A stretch of 64,000 bases of DNA from Sialis fuliginosa (taxonomy: Eukaryota > Arthropoda > Insecta > Megaloptera > Sialidae). Location of the stretch: assembly GCA_961205875.1 (NCBI GenBank), contig OY540817.1, positions 1,550,001-1,614,000 on the forward strand, written 5' to 3'. Below the pieces are notes generated by a model. It searched no databases. It worked only from the letters and a program-made list of their open reading frames with translations, and had not been told where the DNA came from. Shown piece by piece: positions 52,057 to 63,240 of this stretch. Position numbers and translations under genes: made by a program. Positions within the stretch are counted from its first letter, which is position 1, and each line of letters begins with the position of its first letter.

Positions 52057-52182
52057 ATAGGACCTTATCAAAAGTATATAAAAATGTTTCATGTGAAACA
52101 AGAAGATACAGAAGAAGAAACCAATCTTCTGCAAGATATTGAAATATATGATGAATTTTCAATACATTATAACATATATTAA
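52057..52182 (+). CDS. Candidate short terminal exon (VKQED peptide)
   Basis: Acceptor-like ATATTGTCAG at 52056, then 41 open codons and TAA. The peptide contains MFHVKQEDTEEETNLLQDIE. Its acidic VKQED character is like the VKEEH exon at 60910, so both could be ends of related nuclear proteins, or this could be chance. There is no domain, no visible partner exon, and it lies 72 bp before a TTAA-flanked transposon. Confidence 0.22.
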   Translation: MGPYQKYIKMFHVKQEDTEEETNLLQDIEIYDEFSIHYNIY

Positions 52183-52254
52183 ACATACTATGTATATGTA
52201 TATATAATATATGATTATAAGCAAGAATACCAGATAATGAAATACAATTTAATA

Positions 52255-53886
52255 TTAACAGGTTGACTGCCATGGCGGTCGTATACGAACGACCACCTGG
52301 ACCACCTGTAGCCGGCCAAATTTTTGTTTTTTGTATAGTATACGACCGCTGAGATACAAAAACATCGCATATAGGCGAGCGGATTATCGAGTCTAGCTCG
52401 CTTAGAAATGACAGTAACCGACCAAACGACGTTCTAGTGGCTAAAAATGATTTTAATAAATTCTTTATATTTTTCTGAGAAAAAACATCTATATACATGA
52501 TATTTTTTTATGCGGTCCTTCAATAGGTACACACATTTTTTTGTTTAATAAATCTAAATCTGCATTAAAAAATCTGAAAAAATTATGTAAGCTTCATTGG
52601 ATTAAAATGAACATTTTTTGTCTCATAAACTTTTTTTTAAAATCTATAGTTTTGAAGATAAAAAATATTTTAACTTTAAAAATAGCGAAAAATTCGTATA
52701 TTTGTGATTTTTTTTCTCGGAAACTAATTGTGCAATCAGAATAAAACAAAAACAAAAAGAATCCGCCAACTTTAAACTATAACTATATTTTTTTTCATTT
52801 TGATCATTACTGTAATTAAATGTAAAAACTTCATTAGAGCCGAACTCACTCTTTGCGCCGTAAAACGATACCATGGCTGGCTACAATTTTCGTTTAATAA
52901 TTGAAATATTTAAATACTGGAATGAAAGCATCAATAAAAACACTTTAGAATATTTTTATTGCACATTTATTTGTCACGATTATTTTCTTTATTATAATAT
53001 TATACTTATCAGAACATCTACAAAAAATATTTCTGTTCTTGTTGCGGAAAATTTCCTTGTACAGTTAAAACATGCTCTTGTTTGGATTTAGATTTAAAAT
53101 GTTGTTCAGTTTGTGGATGTTCTGATAAGTGTAACAATAAAGAAAATAATTGTAACAAATAAATGTGCAATAAAAATATTCTAAAGTGTTTTTATTGAAA
53201 CTTTCATCCCAGTATTTAAATATTTCAATTATTAAACGAAAATTGTAGCCAGCCATGGTATCGTTTTACGGCGCAAAGAGTGAGTTCGGCTCTAATGAAG
53301 TTTTTACATTTAATTACAGTAATGATCAAAATGAAAAAAAATATAGTTATAGTTTAAAGTTGGCGGATTCTTTTTGTTTTTGTTTTATTCTGATTGCACA
53401 ATTAGTTTCCGAGAAAAAAAATCACAAATATACGAATTTTTCGCTATTTTTAAAGTTAAAATATTTTTTATCTTCAAAACTATAGATTTAAAAAAAAAGT
53501 TTATGAGACAAAAAATGTTCATTTTAATCCAATGAAGCTTACATAATTTTTTCAGATTTTTTAATGCAGATTTAGATTTATTAAACAAAAAATGTGTGTA
53601 CCTATTGAAGGACCGCATAAAAAAATATCAGATGTTTTTTCTCAGAAAAATATAAAGAATTTATTAAAATCATTTTTAGCCACTAGAACGTCGATTGGTC
53701 GGTTAGTGTACTCGAAATAGCTGTAATCCGCTCGCCTAATATGACTGCTAGTTTTAAGATTACTAATTAAATATTAAAAACGACTATTTTTATTTTTTTA
53801 TTGCGAAAATGAGTACGATTTTAAATTTTTTTCTATTTGGCATCTGAGCCTTTTTTATGATTTCTTTATGGCAGTCAACCTGTTAA
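52255..53886. mobile_element. TTAA-flanked palindromic element (piggyBac-like termini)
   Basis: TTAA at both sides (52255-52258, 53883-53886), perfect ends CAGGTTGACTGCCAT / ATGGCAGTCAACCTG. From about 52400 to 53700 the two halves are inverted copies, so identical reading frames appear on both strands (52644 and 53255). The only unique centre is about 53030-53110. No DDE transposase remains. Confidence 0.82.
53002..53162 (+). pseudogene. Cys-rich peptide remnant at palindrome centre
   Basis: One frame reads CSCCGKFPCTVKTCSCLDLD, LKCCSVCGCSDKCNNKENNC and a stop, after an upstream in-frame stop near 53002. The CxC...CC..CGC...CNN spacing resembles a CXC/tesmin-type cysteine domain or a transposase C-terminal Cys-rich tail. 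Probably the 3' end of the ancestral element's protein; no start or upstream exon. Confidence 0.4.
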
Positions 53887-54090
53887 GTGTTGAAATAGTA
53901 GGTACTGTTTGACATAACACGCGCATGCGTAAATGTAAAAGTAAAAGAAAACAAAATTTTTTATTTTAACAAAACAAACTACGTTTTTTCAACTTGTACC
54001 CCTCCAAATAGCTTAAGCTATATATTTCAGACAAAAGTTGATAATTATCTGAAATATTTGTCTGAATATTTTGACTTGATCGGCACAAGA

Positions 54091-54885
54091 CTTGCTTCCT
54101 CGCAATATCGAAGATACGGCAAGCTTTGTGATCGTTTCAGATTGAGACAAAAAAAATGTTTTCCGATTTCAAAATTTTAAATTTATCTTTCCGTTTCACG
54201 TCAAGACAAACACTTTTCGTTCTGTCTTTCTGTCTGTCTGTTCGTCCGTCCGTCCATCTGACCCCTGAATCCTTGTCACCCGCATACTCATGAACCACTG
54301 AACCAATATTATTGAAACTTGGTCGAATGGTTGGGTCTGGCTTAAGGACGGTCCCATTTCAAAATCATCAAAATCGTGAGTAAGAGGGAGGGGTGACATT
54401 CCAAAATTTTTTTTTTAAGATATCTCAAGAAGGACACATTTTACGTGAAAATTGTATAGAATATTTTTTGCAGAGCATTAAATTTCCTATTATATGGGTC
54501 TACAACGTTTGTTGTAAAATATTCCCTTACAAAGACTTATCTCAATTTATTTTAAAAAATTGTATTTTGTTTTTCTAAATTGATATATGCTTTAAATGTC
54601 ATTTTGACGTTTTAAAAGTCATTTTGGTGTTTTAAATGTCATTTTGATGTTTTAAATGTCATATTGACGTTTGCATAAATTTAGATTTAGATTGAAATTG
54701 TCAAAAAATTAAAAATATACGAAAAAATAATTTTTTAATAAAATTGTATAAAAATTAAATAGTTAACTATTCATGGCAATTTATCTAAATACTATCGGTT
54801 TTTATTTAAATTGTTCAATAATTAACTACCTTTGATGAATTTAGCACAAGGAAACACTGTGCATTTAGTTGGTAGATGTTTTTTA
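54091..54885 (+). repeat. Repeat family C, full-length copy
   Basis: From TTGCTTCCTCGCAATATCGA through CTGTCTGTCTG, TTGGGTCTGGC, the ATTTTGACGTTTTAAA units to GTGCATTTAGTTGGTAGATG. The most complete copy in the window (about 0.8 kb). Confidence 0.72.
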
Positions 54886-54886
54886 G

Positions 54887-55735
54887 GTTTCCGTAGAAAA
54901 CCTTATAGTTTCGCCACGTCCGTCGTTTTAAATTTTAAGCCGATTAAGATGAAATTTGGTATACGGATGAAGACTGATAACACAAAAACTGAAATGATAA
55001 GATTTTTGAAAAAAAAATTTATTTATGGACCCCCTTTCCATAGACTCAAAAGTGAACTTAGATTTTTTTTTCACTTACCCCATTGTGTGGGGTGTCATTA
55101 TTTAAGACTCCTAAAATTTAATAAAACATGTTAAATGACATTTTGATTAACCCTTCAGTCACGATATATTTGCGACAAAGTCGTGATTAGAGTGCCCCCC
55201 CCCTTAATTTCTAAACTATCTATTCAAAAAATCAGAAAAAAATCGAGAATGTAGTTTTTAATTAGTACTTCTACTGAAAATTATAACGAACACTGTCAAA
55301 AATATTTTGGACTCCCCTCCCATAGACTGAAAAGTGAACTCACATTTTTTTTCACTTACCCCATTGAGTGGGGTGCATTAGATAGGTCTCCTAAAATGCA
55401 TTTTAACTCTTCAGTCACAATATATTTGCATTTAAATGTTATTTAAGCTAACTTTATTTATTCTATAAAATTAAGAATTGAAATTGGCGAGACCAAAAAA
55501 AAAAAAAAAGGTCTTCATATTTATATTCTAACTTGCGGGCCCTTAGTAAATTGAATTTATGCTATGCTGCCCAGAAGGTTCAAAAGGTTGGACACCTATG
55601 TTCTAAACTATCGATGCAAAAAATCCAAAATAAAATCCAGAATGTAGCTAATACTTTCAATGAAAATTATAACAAACACTGTAGCTAAAATAGTTTATAA
55701 AAAAAATAACTCTTGTCAACACGCACTTGCCGTTT
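54887..55735 (-). repeat. Repeat family G copy, inverse, with hAT-N1 fragment
   Basis: Starts GGTTTCCGTAGAAAACCTTA, has two units (CACTTACCCCATTG, TTCAGTCACGATATATTTGC) and ends AACACGCACTTGCCGTTTTA. 55447-55597 is the right end of hAT-N1 (GGTTCAAAAGGTTGGACACC), 5' truncated. Confidence 0.68.
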
Positions 55736-56057
55736 TATTTATACATCATGATTCAGAAGAAATTACACAAGTTAACACTTTTTGTTAATAAATTGAATAT
55801 AATAGTATGATACGTAATTGACGTATATCTTATTTCATATTTTATACAAAGTGCATTTTTGAGCATGTCTCGACAAAGGACAAGACCGCCCGAGCGGTTT
55901 GTCGGATGCCGCCAAGGTAATAAATCCACCCTTGCCGGTAGAAGGGAGGTTTATTGCCTCTGACACGACTCGCATTCTCAACCATCTGGGTAAAACCCGG
56001 ACGGTTCACACGCCGAATAGGTTCTCCCACCTTCAACCAACCACACTCAGAAACGGG

Positions 56058-56092
56058 TATATAAGACAGAAATAATTCTGTAGAAATCAGTC
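56058..56092 (+). promoter_or_regulatory. TATA box plus TCAGT initiator
   Basis: TATATAAG at 56058-56065 and TCAGTC at 56087-56092. The initiator A (56089) is 31 bases after the first T of the TATA box, the standard arthropod spacing and typical of insect LTR promoters. No other core promoter of this quality was seen in the window. Confidence 0.7.
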
Positions 56093-56115
56093 TCCTTCGG
56101 GAGGACTCAACTGAC

Positions 56116-57218
56116 GATCATTAGCCACTCCGTGGCGCTCTTGCTGCTAACGCCCCAGTACTGCTGTCTTACTGCACATTGTGGTCGTTACCAGTATTTT
56201 GATATTTAGCCACGACGTGGCGCCCTTGCTGCTAACGCCCCAGTACTGCTGTCTTACTGCACATTGTGGTCGTTACCAGTGTTTTGATATTTAGCCACGA
56301 CGTGGCGCCCTTGCTGCTAACGCCCCAGTACTGCTGTCTTACTGCACATTGTGGTCGTTACCAGTGTTTTGATATTTAGCCACGACGTGGCGCCCTTGCT
56401 GCTAACGCCCCAGTACTGCTGTCTTACTGCACATTGTGGTCGTTACCAGTGTTTTGATATTTAGCCACGACGTGGCGCCCTTGCTGCTAACGCCCCAGTA
56501 CTGCTGTCTTACTGCACATTGTGGTCGTTACCAGTGTTTTGATATTTAGCCACGACGTGGAGCCCTTGCTGCTAACGCCCCAGTACTGCTGTCTTACTGC
56601 ACATTGTGGTCGTTACCAGTGTTTTGATATTTAGCCACGACGTGGAGCCCTTGCTGCTAACGCCCCAGTACTGCTGTCTTACTGCACATTGTGGTCGTTA
56701 CCAGTGTTTTGATATTTAGCCACGACGTGGCGCCCTTGCTGCTAACGCCCCAGTACTGCTGTCTTACTGCACATTGTGGTCGTTACCAGTGTTTTGATAT
56801 TTAGCCACGACGTGGCGCCCTTGCTGCTAACGCCCCAGTACTGCTGTCTTACTGCACATTGTGGTCGTTACCAGTGTTTTGATATTTAGCCACGACGTGG
56901 CGCCCTTGCTGCTAACGCCCCAGTACTGCTGTCTTACTGCACATTGTGGTCGTTACCAGTGTTTTGATATTTAGCCACGACGTGGCGCCCTTGCTGCTAA
57001 CGCCCCAGTACTGCTGTCTTACTGCACATTGTGGTCGTTACCAGTGTTTTGATATTTAGCCACGACGTGGCGCCCTTGCTGCTAACGCCCCAGTACTGCT
57101 GTCTTACTGCACATTGTGGTCGTTACCAGTGTTTTGATATTTAGCCACGACGTGGCGCCCTTGCTGCTAACGCCCCAGTACTGCTGTCTTTACTGCACAT
57201 TGTGGTCGTTACCAGTCA
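56116..57218 (+). repeat. 85-bp minisatellite, 13 copies
   Basis: Units beginning GATATTTAGCCACGACGTGG start at 56201, 56286, 56371 and every 85 bp to 57136; a variant first copy starts about 56116 (TTAGCCACTCCGTGG). Copies 6 and 7 (56541, 56626) share GTGGAGCCC instead of GTGGCGCCC, and the last has an extra T. Otherwise near-identical, so recently homogenised. Confidence 0.95.
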
Positions 57219-57540
57219 CTGTGATATCCATAAAACTTTCCTGGTGGGTTTCCGACACCAGGCTACGCCGCTCACGGAAGTCACCACCAGGTCAGCTCCT
57301 GCCGTCTCCTACGACTCCGACGCCCGCACCGCCGCCCTCGGACGCTATCTCCAAGTCTGCCCTCGGACATCGCCTCCAGGCCCGCCTTCGAACGTCGCGT
57401 CCTGACCCGCTCACCACGCCGACGCCCCCGCCGTCGCGCACGCCGCCCAGGCTTTCGCGGTCACCACCTCTATGACCCCTCTACGCGACGCCCCGCCGTC
57501 GCCATCTCAACCGCATCCTGGACGCCTGCGACCCCGTTTA
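57219..57540. other. C/G-rich block of the LTR-like unit
   Basis: Rich in CGCC and GACG. The Pro/Arg-rich frames it opens (57116 and 57202) are compositional, with no domain and no start in context. Confidence 0.45.
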
Positions 57541-58029
57541 CTATACTAAACTATACAATAACTTAACAAACATTATTGTAAATTCACATTATTATTGTTC
57601 TAAATAAACTAAGAAAAAAAAACATCATCTGTCTCTCTCTACAAGGAATGCAAACTTCAACACAAGCATTTTTGTTCTAACAAATTAATATAAATAATAA
57701 ATAAATAATACCATGGAAACAAAGTACACAAATGACACAAACTCTGTGATGTGTCAAAAAATGTTATTTACCAAAAAAATAAGTGTTCAATATTATTGAA
57801 AAATCTATTCAACTACACCAAACTCGACCCCCATCCCACCCACAGGGGGTGGGGGTGGGGGCAACTTTGATATCTTAAATAGAAACTCCCAATTTTTATT
57901 GCAGATTTGGATGGTGCGTCAAAAAATACGTTACTTTTGTCTGAAACATTTTTTTGTATTCGGGCAGATGGCGCTGTAATTGCTGTCCGAAAAGACAAAT
58001 TTTGTAAGAGAAATTTCCGACTAAAAAAT

Positions 58030-58320
58030 CAAACGGCCGTACTATGGTCATGGTGCGGTCGTGTTATGGCCGTGGTGTGGCCGTGTGGTGCTGCCGTGTG
58101 GTCGCGGCCCTGGTGCGGCATTGATGTGGCCGTGGGTGTGGCCATGGTGCGACCGTACGGCCGGGCTTGTTTCACAAACAAACTTAATGCTGCCGTGGTA
58201 CAGACCGCCCGGCCGTGGACCGGTCGTGGTTGTACGCATCATGGCCGCACCTACGGCCGCACCACGGCCACATCACGACCGCACCATCGCGATGGTAGCG
58301 ACGCGTTCAGTGGTAAAAAA
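58030..58320. repeat. GC-rich subrepeat block (GGCCGTGGTGYGGC units)
   Basis: Repeated GGTGCGGCCGTG-like motifs on the left and complementary CCGCACCACGGCC-like motifs on the right around GGGCTTGTTTCACAAAC. Looks like subterminal repeats of a DNA transposon; no clear ends or duplication. Confidence 0.4.
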
Positions 58321-58339
58321 CAAAACTAACACAATCGGA

Positions 58340-59320
58340 CAGTGGCGTAGCAAGGGGGGGGGGGGGCAGGGTTGCCAGACGTCCTGCCTGAAGCGGGACA
58401 GTCCCGCCTGAGGCGGGACAGTCCCGCCTGAGGCGGGACAGTCCCGCTACAGGATAGCTTGTCCCGCGTCCCGCTCAAAAATTCAAATGTCCCGCTTAAA
58501 CATCATTCGACACCGTAATGATTCTAGTACACATGCGTTTGACCGGCTGAGCGAGCGCTACTTCAGTGCATTATTTGGATTCAGAATGTGCAAGCGCAAA
58601 TCTTTATTTTTAATTTTTTGTCATAACTCAGGCGTTCATAAAATACAGATGTTTTTTACATCTTAAAATTATCAAACGAAATATACATTTGGCGAACATT
58701 TTATGATATATTAGGTAGAATCATAAATTTGCACTGCCCAGTCATAAAATTGTGTACAATAAATCCTTCTAATAAAACGTAGGTACAGTATAATTTCAAG
58801 AAATCTCATACAAAGTACAATTTAACAATTGTAGTAATTATCTGTTTCCAAAATTTTCTATAATAATGAACAGCATGCGTATTAAACATTAAATATTTGC
58901 GTTTACTAACTCATTGTGATTTTTTTGTATTCATCTTGATGAAATTAACTTACCACAATATTTATGTTTTATTATTTATGTTAATGTGTTTATAACTGTG
59001 ATAATATGTTTATATATTATGTATGTATGAATTTATTTGTATTGTAAAAAATAAAAAAAATGAATTTTTCTGCAATTAGAATTACTATCCCCCCCCCCCT
59101 CCGGAGACTATGTCCCGCCAGAGCATTTGAGAAATCTGGCAACCCGGGGGGGGGGGGGGGCAAGGGGGACTATCATGCCCCGGCCGCTACTCGCAGAGGG
59201 GCACCAAATGGTCCCCAAGACGACGATATTCTATATATTATATTACTTTATGTTTTTCAGGGGCGCCAAAAAGGTATCGTGCCCCGGGCGCCAATTACTC
59301 GTATGCTAGCTACGGCACTG
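58340..59320. mobile_element. hAT-type element, 981 bp (TSD CAATCGGR)
   Basis: Ends CAGTGGCGTAGCAAGG and GCTAGCTACGGCACTG; octamers CAATCGGA (58332-58339) and CAATCGGG (59321-59328). Contains another hAT-type element. Confidence 0.78.
58367..59146. mobile_element. Nested hAT-type element in a G-run
   Basis: Ends CAGGGTTGCCAGACG and AAATCTGGCAACCC, both sides G-runs so the duplication (presumably eight G) cannot be delimited. Left end carries three palindromic units CTGAGGCGGGACAGTCCCGC. Confidence 0.65.
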
Positions 59321-59328
59321 CAATCGGG

Positions 59329-60581
59329 TCAAATGTCATCTAACCTAACTTAATCGATGTTTAGTAAACAATTAAATCACTGATTATATACGTTCAATTA
59401 GAGTATTTTATTTCTTTTATAAAGAAAATAAGTAAAACTAATGAAAAATACTAAAAATACCTGCAGGGTTTTCTTAAAAAAAATATCTGCCTTGGGAACC
59501 ACGGGACTTTCTTATACGTGAATTGTATACGTGATTCTTTGTTTATTAAAACATTTCTAACAAACTAACAAGATAGAACAAAATGAATAGTATACATAGG
59601 TAATATTATTCTCTTCATTATATAAAAAGTGATTTTTTTAACGTAATAACTGAAAACGGATGTTTACTCTCGTAAATTTTTGGATTTTTGAATTATTTTT
59701 GAAATAAGAAAAAAATGTTTCAGATAAAAAAATTTCGAGTATGTTATTATCTATAATTTATTCCCCATACATTTTTTTCCAACATTTATGATTTAGCCAG
59801 AAATAATTTTTTTATGTAATTATTTAGATTCACCTACACTGTTCACTCTCAGTATTACGTATAAGAAAGTCCCATGGTACCTACGGCAAACACACACACT
59901 GTTTAATCTCTGTAATACGTATAAGAAAGTCCCATGACACTCATGGCAGATATTTCTCCTCTGTTATGAACCATTTGAATTAAAATAATTTTTTTTTTCA
60001 AAAATTCGTTTTTACGAAAAAATGAATAGAACATAAATTATAAATATAGATATTACCTACATTTTTTAACTTGACCATTTTTCTCTACTTCGCACTGTTT
60101 CAGAGTAATTCGAAAAATTCAAAAATCGACGTAGGCAAACATCCGTATCCGGTTGAAAGATCGTTTTCAAAAATAGGACGTTTTCTTCCCAGACAAAAAT
60201 TAATTTTAAATATAAAATATCACCCTTCTACGATTTGTCGTATTTGAGTTACAGCGCTTACAGACAGACAGACGGACACACAGACATCATGGCGAAAATA
60301 GTCAGAATGGATTCAGGGAAGGTCATATAGATAATTCCATCAAAATCCAGAGTTCGAAAAAAATCGGCTTCACTATACTTACTTATACTTTATACTTATA
60401 TTTCATATACCTACATGGTATAAGAAAGTAAAAACTACCAATAAAATGTACTGTTACGTATAGGTTAGGTTATTTCTTTTTTTATGAAATTAAAACCGAA
60501 ATTAGTAAAACACTTAGTTCTCGATAGCTAATATAATTCTTTAAATAAACATAAGAATATTATTCATGTATGATACATAAA
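59329..60581. repeat. Intergenic with inverted repeat 59483-59957
   Basis: 59483 (ATATCTGCCTTGGGAACCAC) and 59957 (inverse) pair; a second inverse copy at 59853-59890. Motif shared with 26264-26587. The remainder includes GACAGACAGACGGACACACA at 60261. No gene. Confidence 0.5.
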
Positions 60582-60827
60582 TAGTAGAGATCAGATCGGG
60601 CCTTAAAAAGTAGCCCGATCCGGTCCGTAACTTTTTTTTCGGCCCGGGCCAATCTGATCTGATTTATGCGGTCAGGACCCAGCCCGGTCTGGTTTATATT
60701 AAGGTTCGATCCGACCCGGTCGAAATATTACAAACAAAAATTAAGCCCGGTTCGATCCGATCCGAAATTCGGACCGGGATAAATTCAGATCGGATCGGGT
60801 TGGCCCGGCCCGATCTGATTTCTACTA
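60582..60827. repeat. TIR element with GATCGGGCC ends
   Basis: TAGTAGAGATCAGATCGGGC and inverse GCCCGATCTGATTTCTACTA, interior of CCCGGTCCG-like repeats. Ends 83 bp before the candidate exon at 60910. Confidence 0.65.
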
Positions 60828-60909
60828 TCTATGCATGTGCGTTAATCCCACATTATTCAATTCCTAGCTAACTGATATTGTAATCGATTTATTAATTGTC
60901 GTTTTGCAG

Positions 60910-61071
60910 GGAGATTTGGAAGTTAAAGAAGAACATCTGAGTGACACCGACATTCAAAACGAGCAAAAAGATAATGAAGATCTCACAATCAGTGATGAAA
61001 CTAAATACAGTGATAAATATTTAAATCCAAGCAATGAAATTAAAACTGATTGTAAATATGAACCAGTTTAG
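60910..61071 (+). CDS. Candidate terminal exon of an acidic protein
   Basis: A pyrimidine-rich acceptor (CGTTTTGCAG) at 60909 is followed by 53 open codons and TAG: GDLEVKEEHLSDTDIQNEQK, then acidic sequence ending TDCKYEPV. The Lys/Glu-rich VKEE pattern resembles tails or linkers of insect zinc-finger and THAP-type nuclear proteins, but no domain is present and no upstream exon could be assigned. It sits just downstream of a TIR repeat (60582-60827). Confidence 0.4.
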   Translation, partial: GDLEVKEEHLSDTDIQNEQKDNEDLTISDETKYSDKYLNPSNEIKTDCKYEPV

Positions 61072-62550
61072 TTTTATTAGTCCAAGTAAATTAGATATTT
61101 TAGAAGAACAAATTCATCAAGTTTTGATACTTTGTCCACGAACTCTTAGTAGGGTTTAAATAAGAGCCCGAAAAGTTCCCACCTAAATCGTGGTTGGAAC
61201 ATCCCCTTTCACGTAAAAAAACTACCCCCAAAATGAAATTTATTCCAGTTTTTCCCATTTTTCATCCTCTTCTACATAAAATTCTACGTAAAAAATGTCA
61301 TGTGCACTATTCGGTTAATTCCCAGCCTACTCTCGCAATCGTTACTCAAAGTGTAGGGTAGTTTTGGGAATGCAGCGAAAAATCGGCGTAACAATAGTTT
61401 TTAACATAGGTACATATTTCCAAAACGGTTGATTTTACGTAAAAAATGATCATGATAAAAATTATAGAACTAAATCTTCTCTATGAGATCCATGCACCAC
61501 GATTTTTTTTCATTGATTTTTTTGCTCTTTTTCACAAACGTACATTCCATATTTTCAGCTCTTTTCCATACAACCCATTGAGTACAACTTTTAACAAACT
61601 TTAATTTAGTAGTTTACCCTCGTAAGTCTATTCCACTAAGTTTTGTATATTTTTATTGATTTTATGTTGGCTTCTTGGATCATCGTCAGAAAAATAATGT
61701 TTTGTCATTTTGTCATTCGAAAAGTCATTTTTTGGTTTTTCTCAATTTTAAGCGGTTTCATGAAAAATAAACCATCAACATATATATACCATTTTAAAGT
61801 AGACATTAATTCAACTGTTAAAATGAGCCCAGACAGAATATTAAAATCGAAAAAAACACCAATAAAGTTTTCCGTGGAAAATTTAGGTTTTTTTTCTAAA
61901 AATGTAAATATCTCGGAAATTACTTGTTTTCCAGATTTTAAAAAAATCATGCTTATTCAATGCAAAAAAAGGTATACTTGCACAAAATTTCATGTAAATT
62001 GAATTATTTTTACGAAAGAAAAAATAAAAAACCAAAAAATCAGTTTTCCGCTATTTTCTCGGAAAATTTGAGGTTATATGATGTTTTTATTATCTATAAC
62101 TTTTGCATTGTACGTTTTCCGCTAGGAGGTCACATTTCGCTGAAAATAGCAAAAAAAAACACTATCAACTCCTAAACAGCACCTCCATTTAACAATTTCC
62201 CTTTATCTCGTGTTTAATTTTTGTTTTTTCTCTTTATTATAACCTTAACTAAATTTTCCGACTAATCCTTGCCTGTTATTAATTTTTATTTTTTCTAGGC
62301 TTCAAAATCCGCTTTGGCACCGGTCTATAGTGTTATAAAGTAATTTGGTCAGGTATAAGTTTTAATTAACATATTCTAATATACACAAAATTAATTATGG
62401 GATTAAAATATTCATCACAATAAGGGCCTTCTTCAAAGATCTGTAATTATTAAAAATTGATGTAGATAACATAAAAAATAAAAAACATTTTAACTTCTAA
62501 CACTTAAAATTTATAGTTTTCAATGCTTTTTACAGGTTTGAGTTTTATTT
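61072..62550. other. AT-rich stretch after the candidate exon
   Basis: Frames at 61643-62175 have no signature. 62300-62342 follows a TTTTTTCTAG and is open for 14 codons, but is too short to support. Nothing else seen. Confidence 0.35.
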
Positions 62551-63240
62551 ATTGCTTCCTCGCAATATCGAAGATACGGAAACTATGTGATCGTTTCAGA
62601 TTGAGACAAAAAAAATGTTCTCCAATTTCAAAATTTTAAATTGATTTATCCGTTTCACGTCAACGCAAACACTTTTTGTTCCGTGTCTGTCTGTCTGTCC
62701 GTGTGTCCGTCCGTGCGTCCGTCCGTGTGTCCCCTGACTCCTTGTCACACGCATAACTCATGAACCACTGAACCGATATTATTGAAACTTGGTCGGATGG
62801 TTGGGTCTGGTTTGAGGACGGTCCCATTTCAAAATCATCAAAATCGTATGTAAGGGGGAGGGGTGACACCCCAAAATATTTATTTTTTCAAGATATCTCA
62901 AGAACGACACATGTTACGTAAAAAAATTATAGAATATTTTTTGTAGAGCATTAAATTTCCTATAACATGGGTCTACAACGTTTGTTGTAAAATATATATT
63001 AAAAATATGTATCTCATTTTGCTTTAAAAATTCGTCATTTTTTTTTTAAATTGATATTTTCTATTACATGTTAAATGTCATGTTGACGTTTTAAATGTCA
63101 TTTTGGCGTTTTAAATGTCATTTTGACGTTTTAAATGACATTTTGACATTTTCATTTTAGATTTAGATTGAAATTGTCAAAAAATTAAAAATATATGAAA
63201 AAATATTCAGATGCGTTTTAAGAAAAATTTCGAACTATAG
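62551..63240 (+). repeat. Repeat family C copy, 3' truncated
   Basis: From GCTTCCTCGCAATATCGAAG to the GACGTTTTAAATGTCATTTT units and AAATATATGAAAAAATATTC; breaks off before the GTGCATTTACTTGG terminus. Confidence 0.7.

Larger units (their letters stand above)
55842..57650 (+). mobile_element. LTR-retroelement 3' end / LTR-like unit
   Basis: 55865-55960 reads MSRQRTRPPERFVGC..., like the RPPERF-type tail of retroelement pol polyproteins, then a TATA+initiator promoter, 13 copies of an 85-bp repeat, a C-rich stretch to about 57530, and AATAAA (57602) followed by A-rich sequence and CTGTCTCTCTCTACA. I infer a pol C-terminal scrap joined to an LTR of about 1.7 kb. Exact ends and a target duplication were not found. 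Confidence 0.5.

Noticed and set aside
51968..52498. 176-codon minus-strand ORF
   Set aside because: It crosses the boundary of the TTAA element at 52255, half of it is transposon arm, and it has no recognisable domain.
56116..57218. Regular repeats that could suggest a CRISPR array
   Set aside because: Contiguous 85-bp tandem units without unique spacers, in a eukaryotic retroelement context.
57116..57475. Pro/Arg-rich ORFs in the C-rich block
   Set aside because: Opened by composition and the end of the minisatellite; no domain and two overlapping frames equally open.
57800..57870. Inverted C-run/G-run pair (CCCCCATCCCACCC / GGGGGTGGGGG) as a terminator or G-quadruplex regulator
   Set aside because: Similar homopolymer runs occur throughout as transposon ends; nothing ties this one to a gene.
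61643..62175. 100-120 codon frames on both strands
   Set aside because: Lys/Phe/Ile-rich, AT-driven, overlapping on both strands, no family resemblance or splice context.
62300..62342. 14-codon open stretch after TTTTTTCTAG
   Set aside because: Too short and without a partner exon to support as coding.
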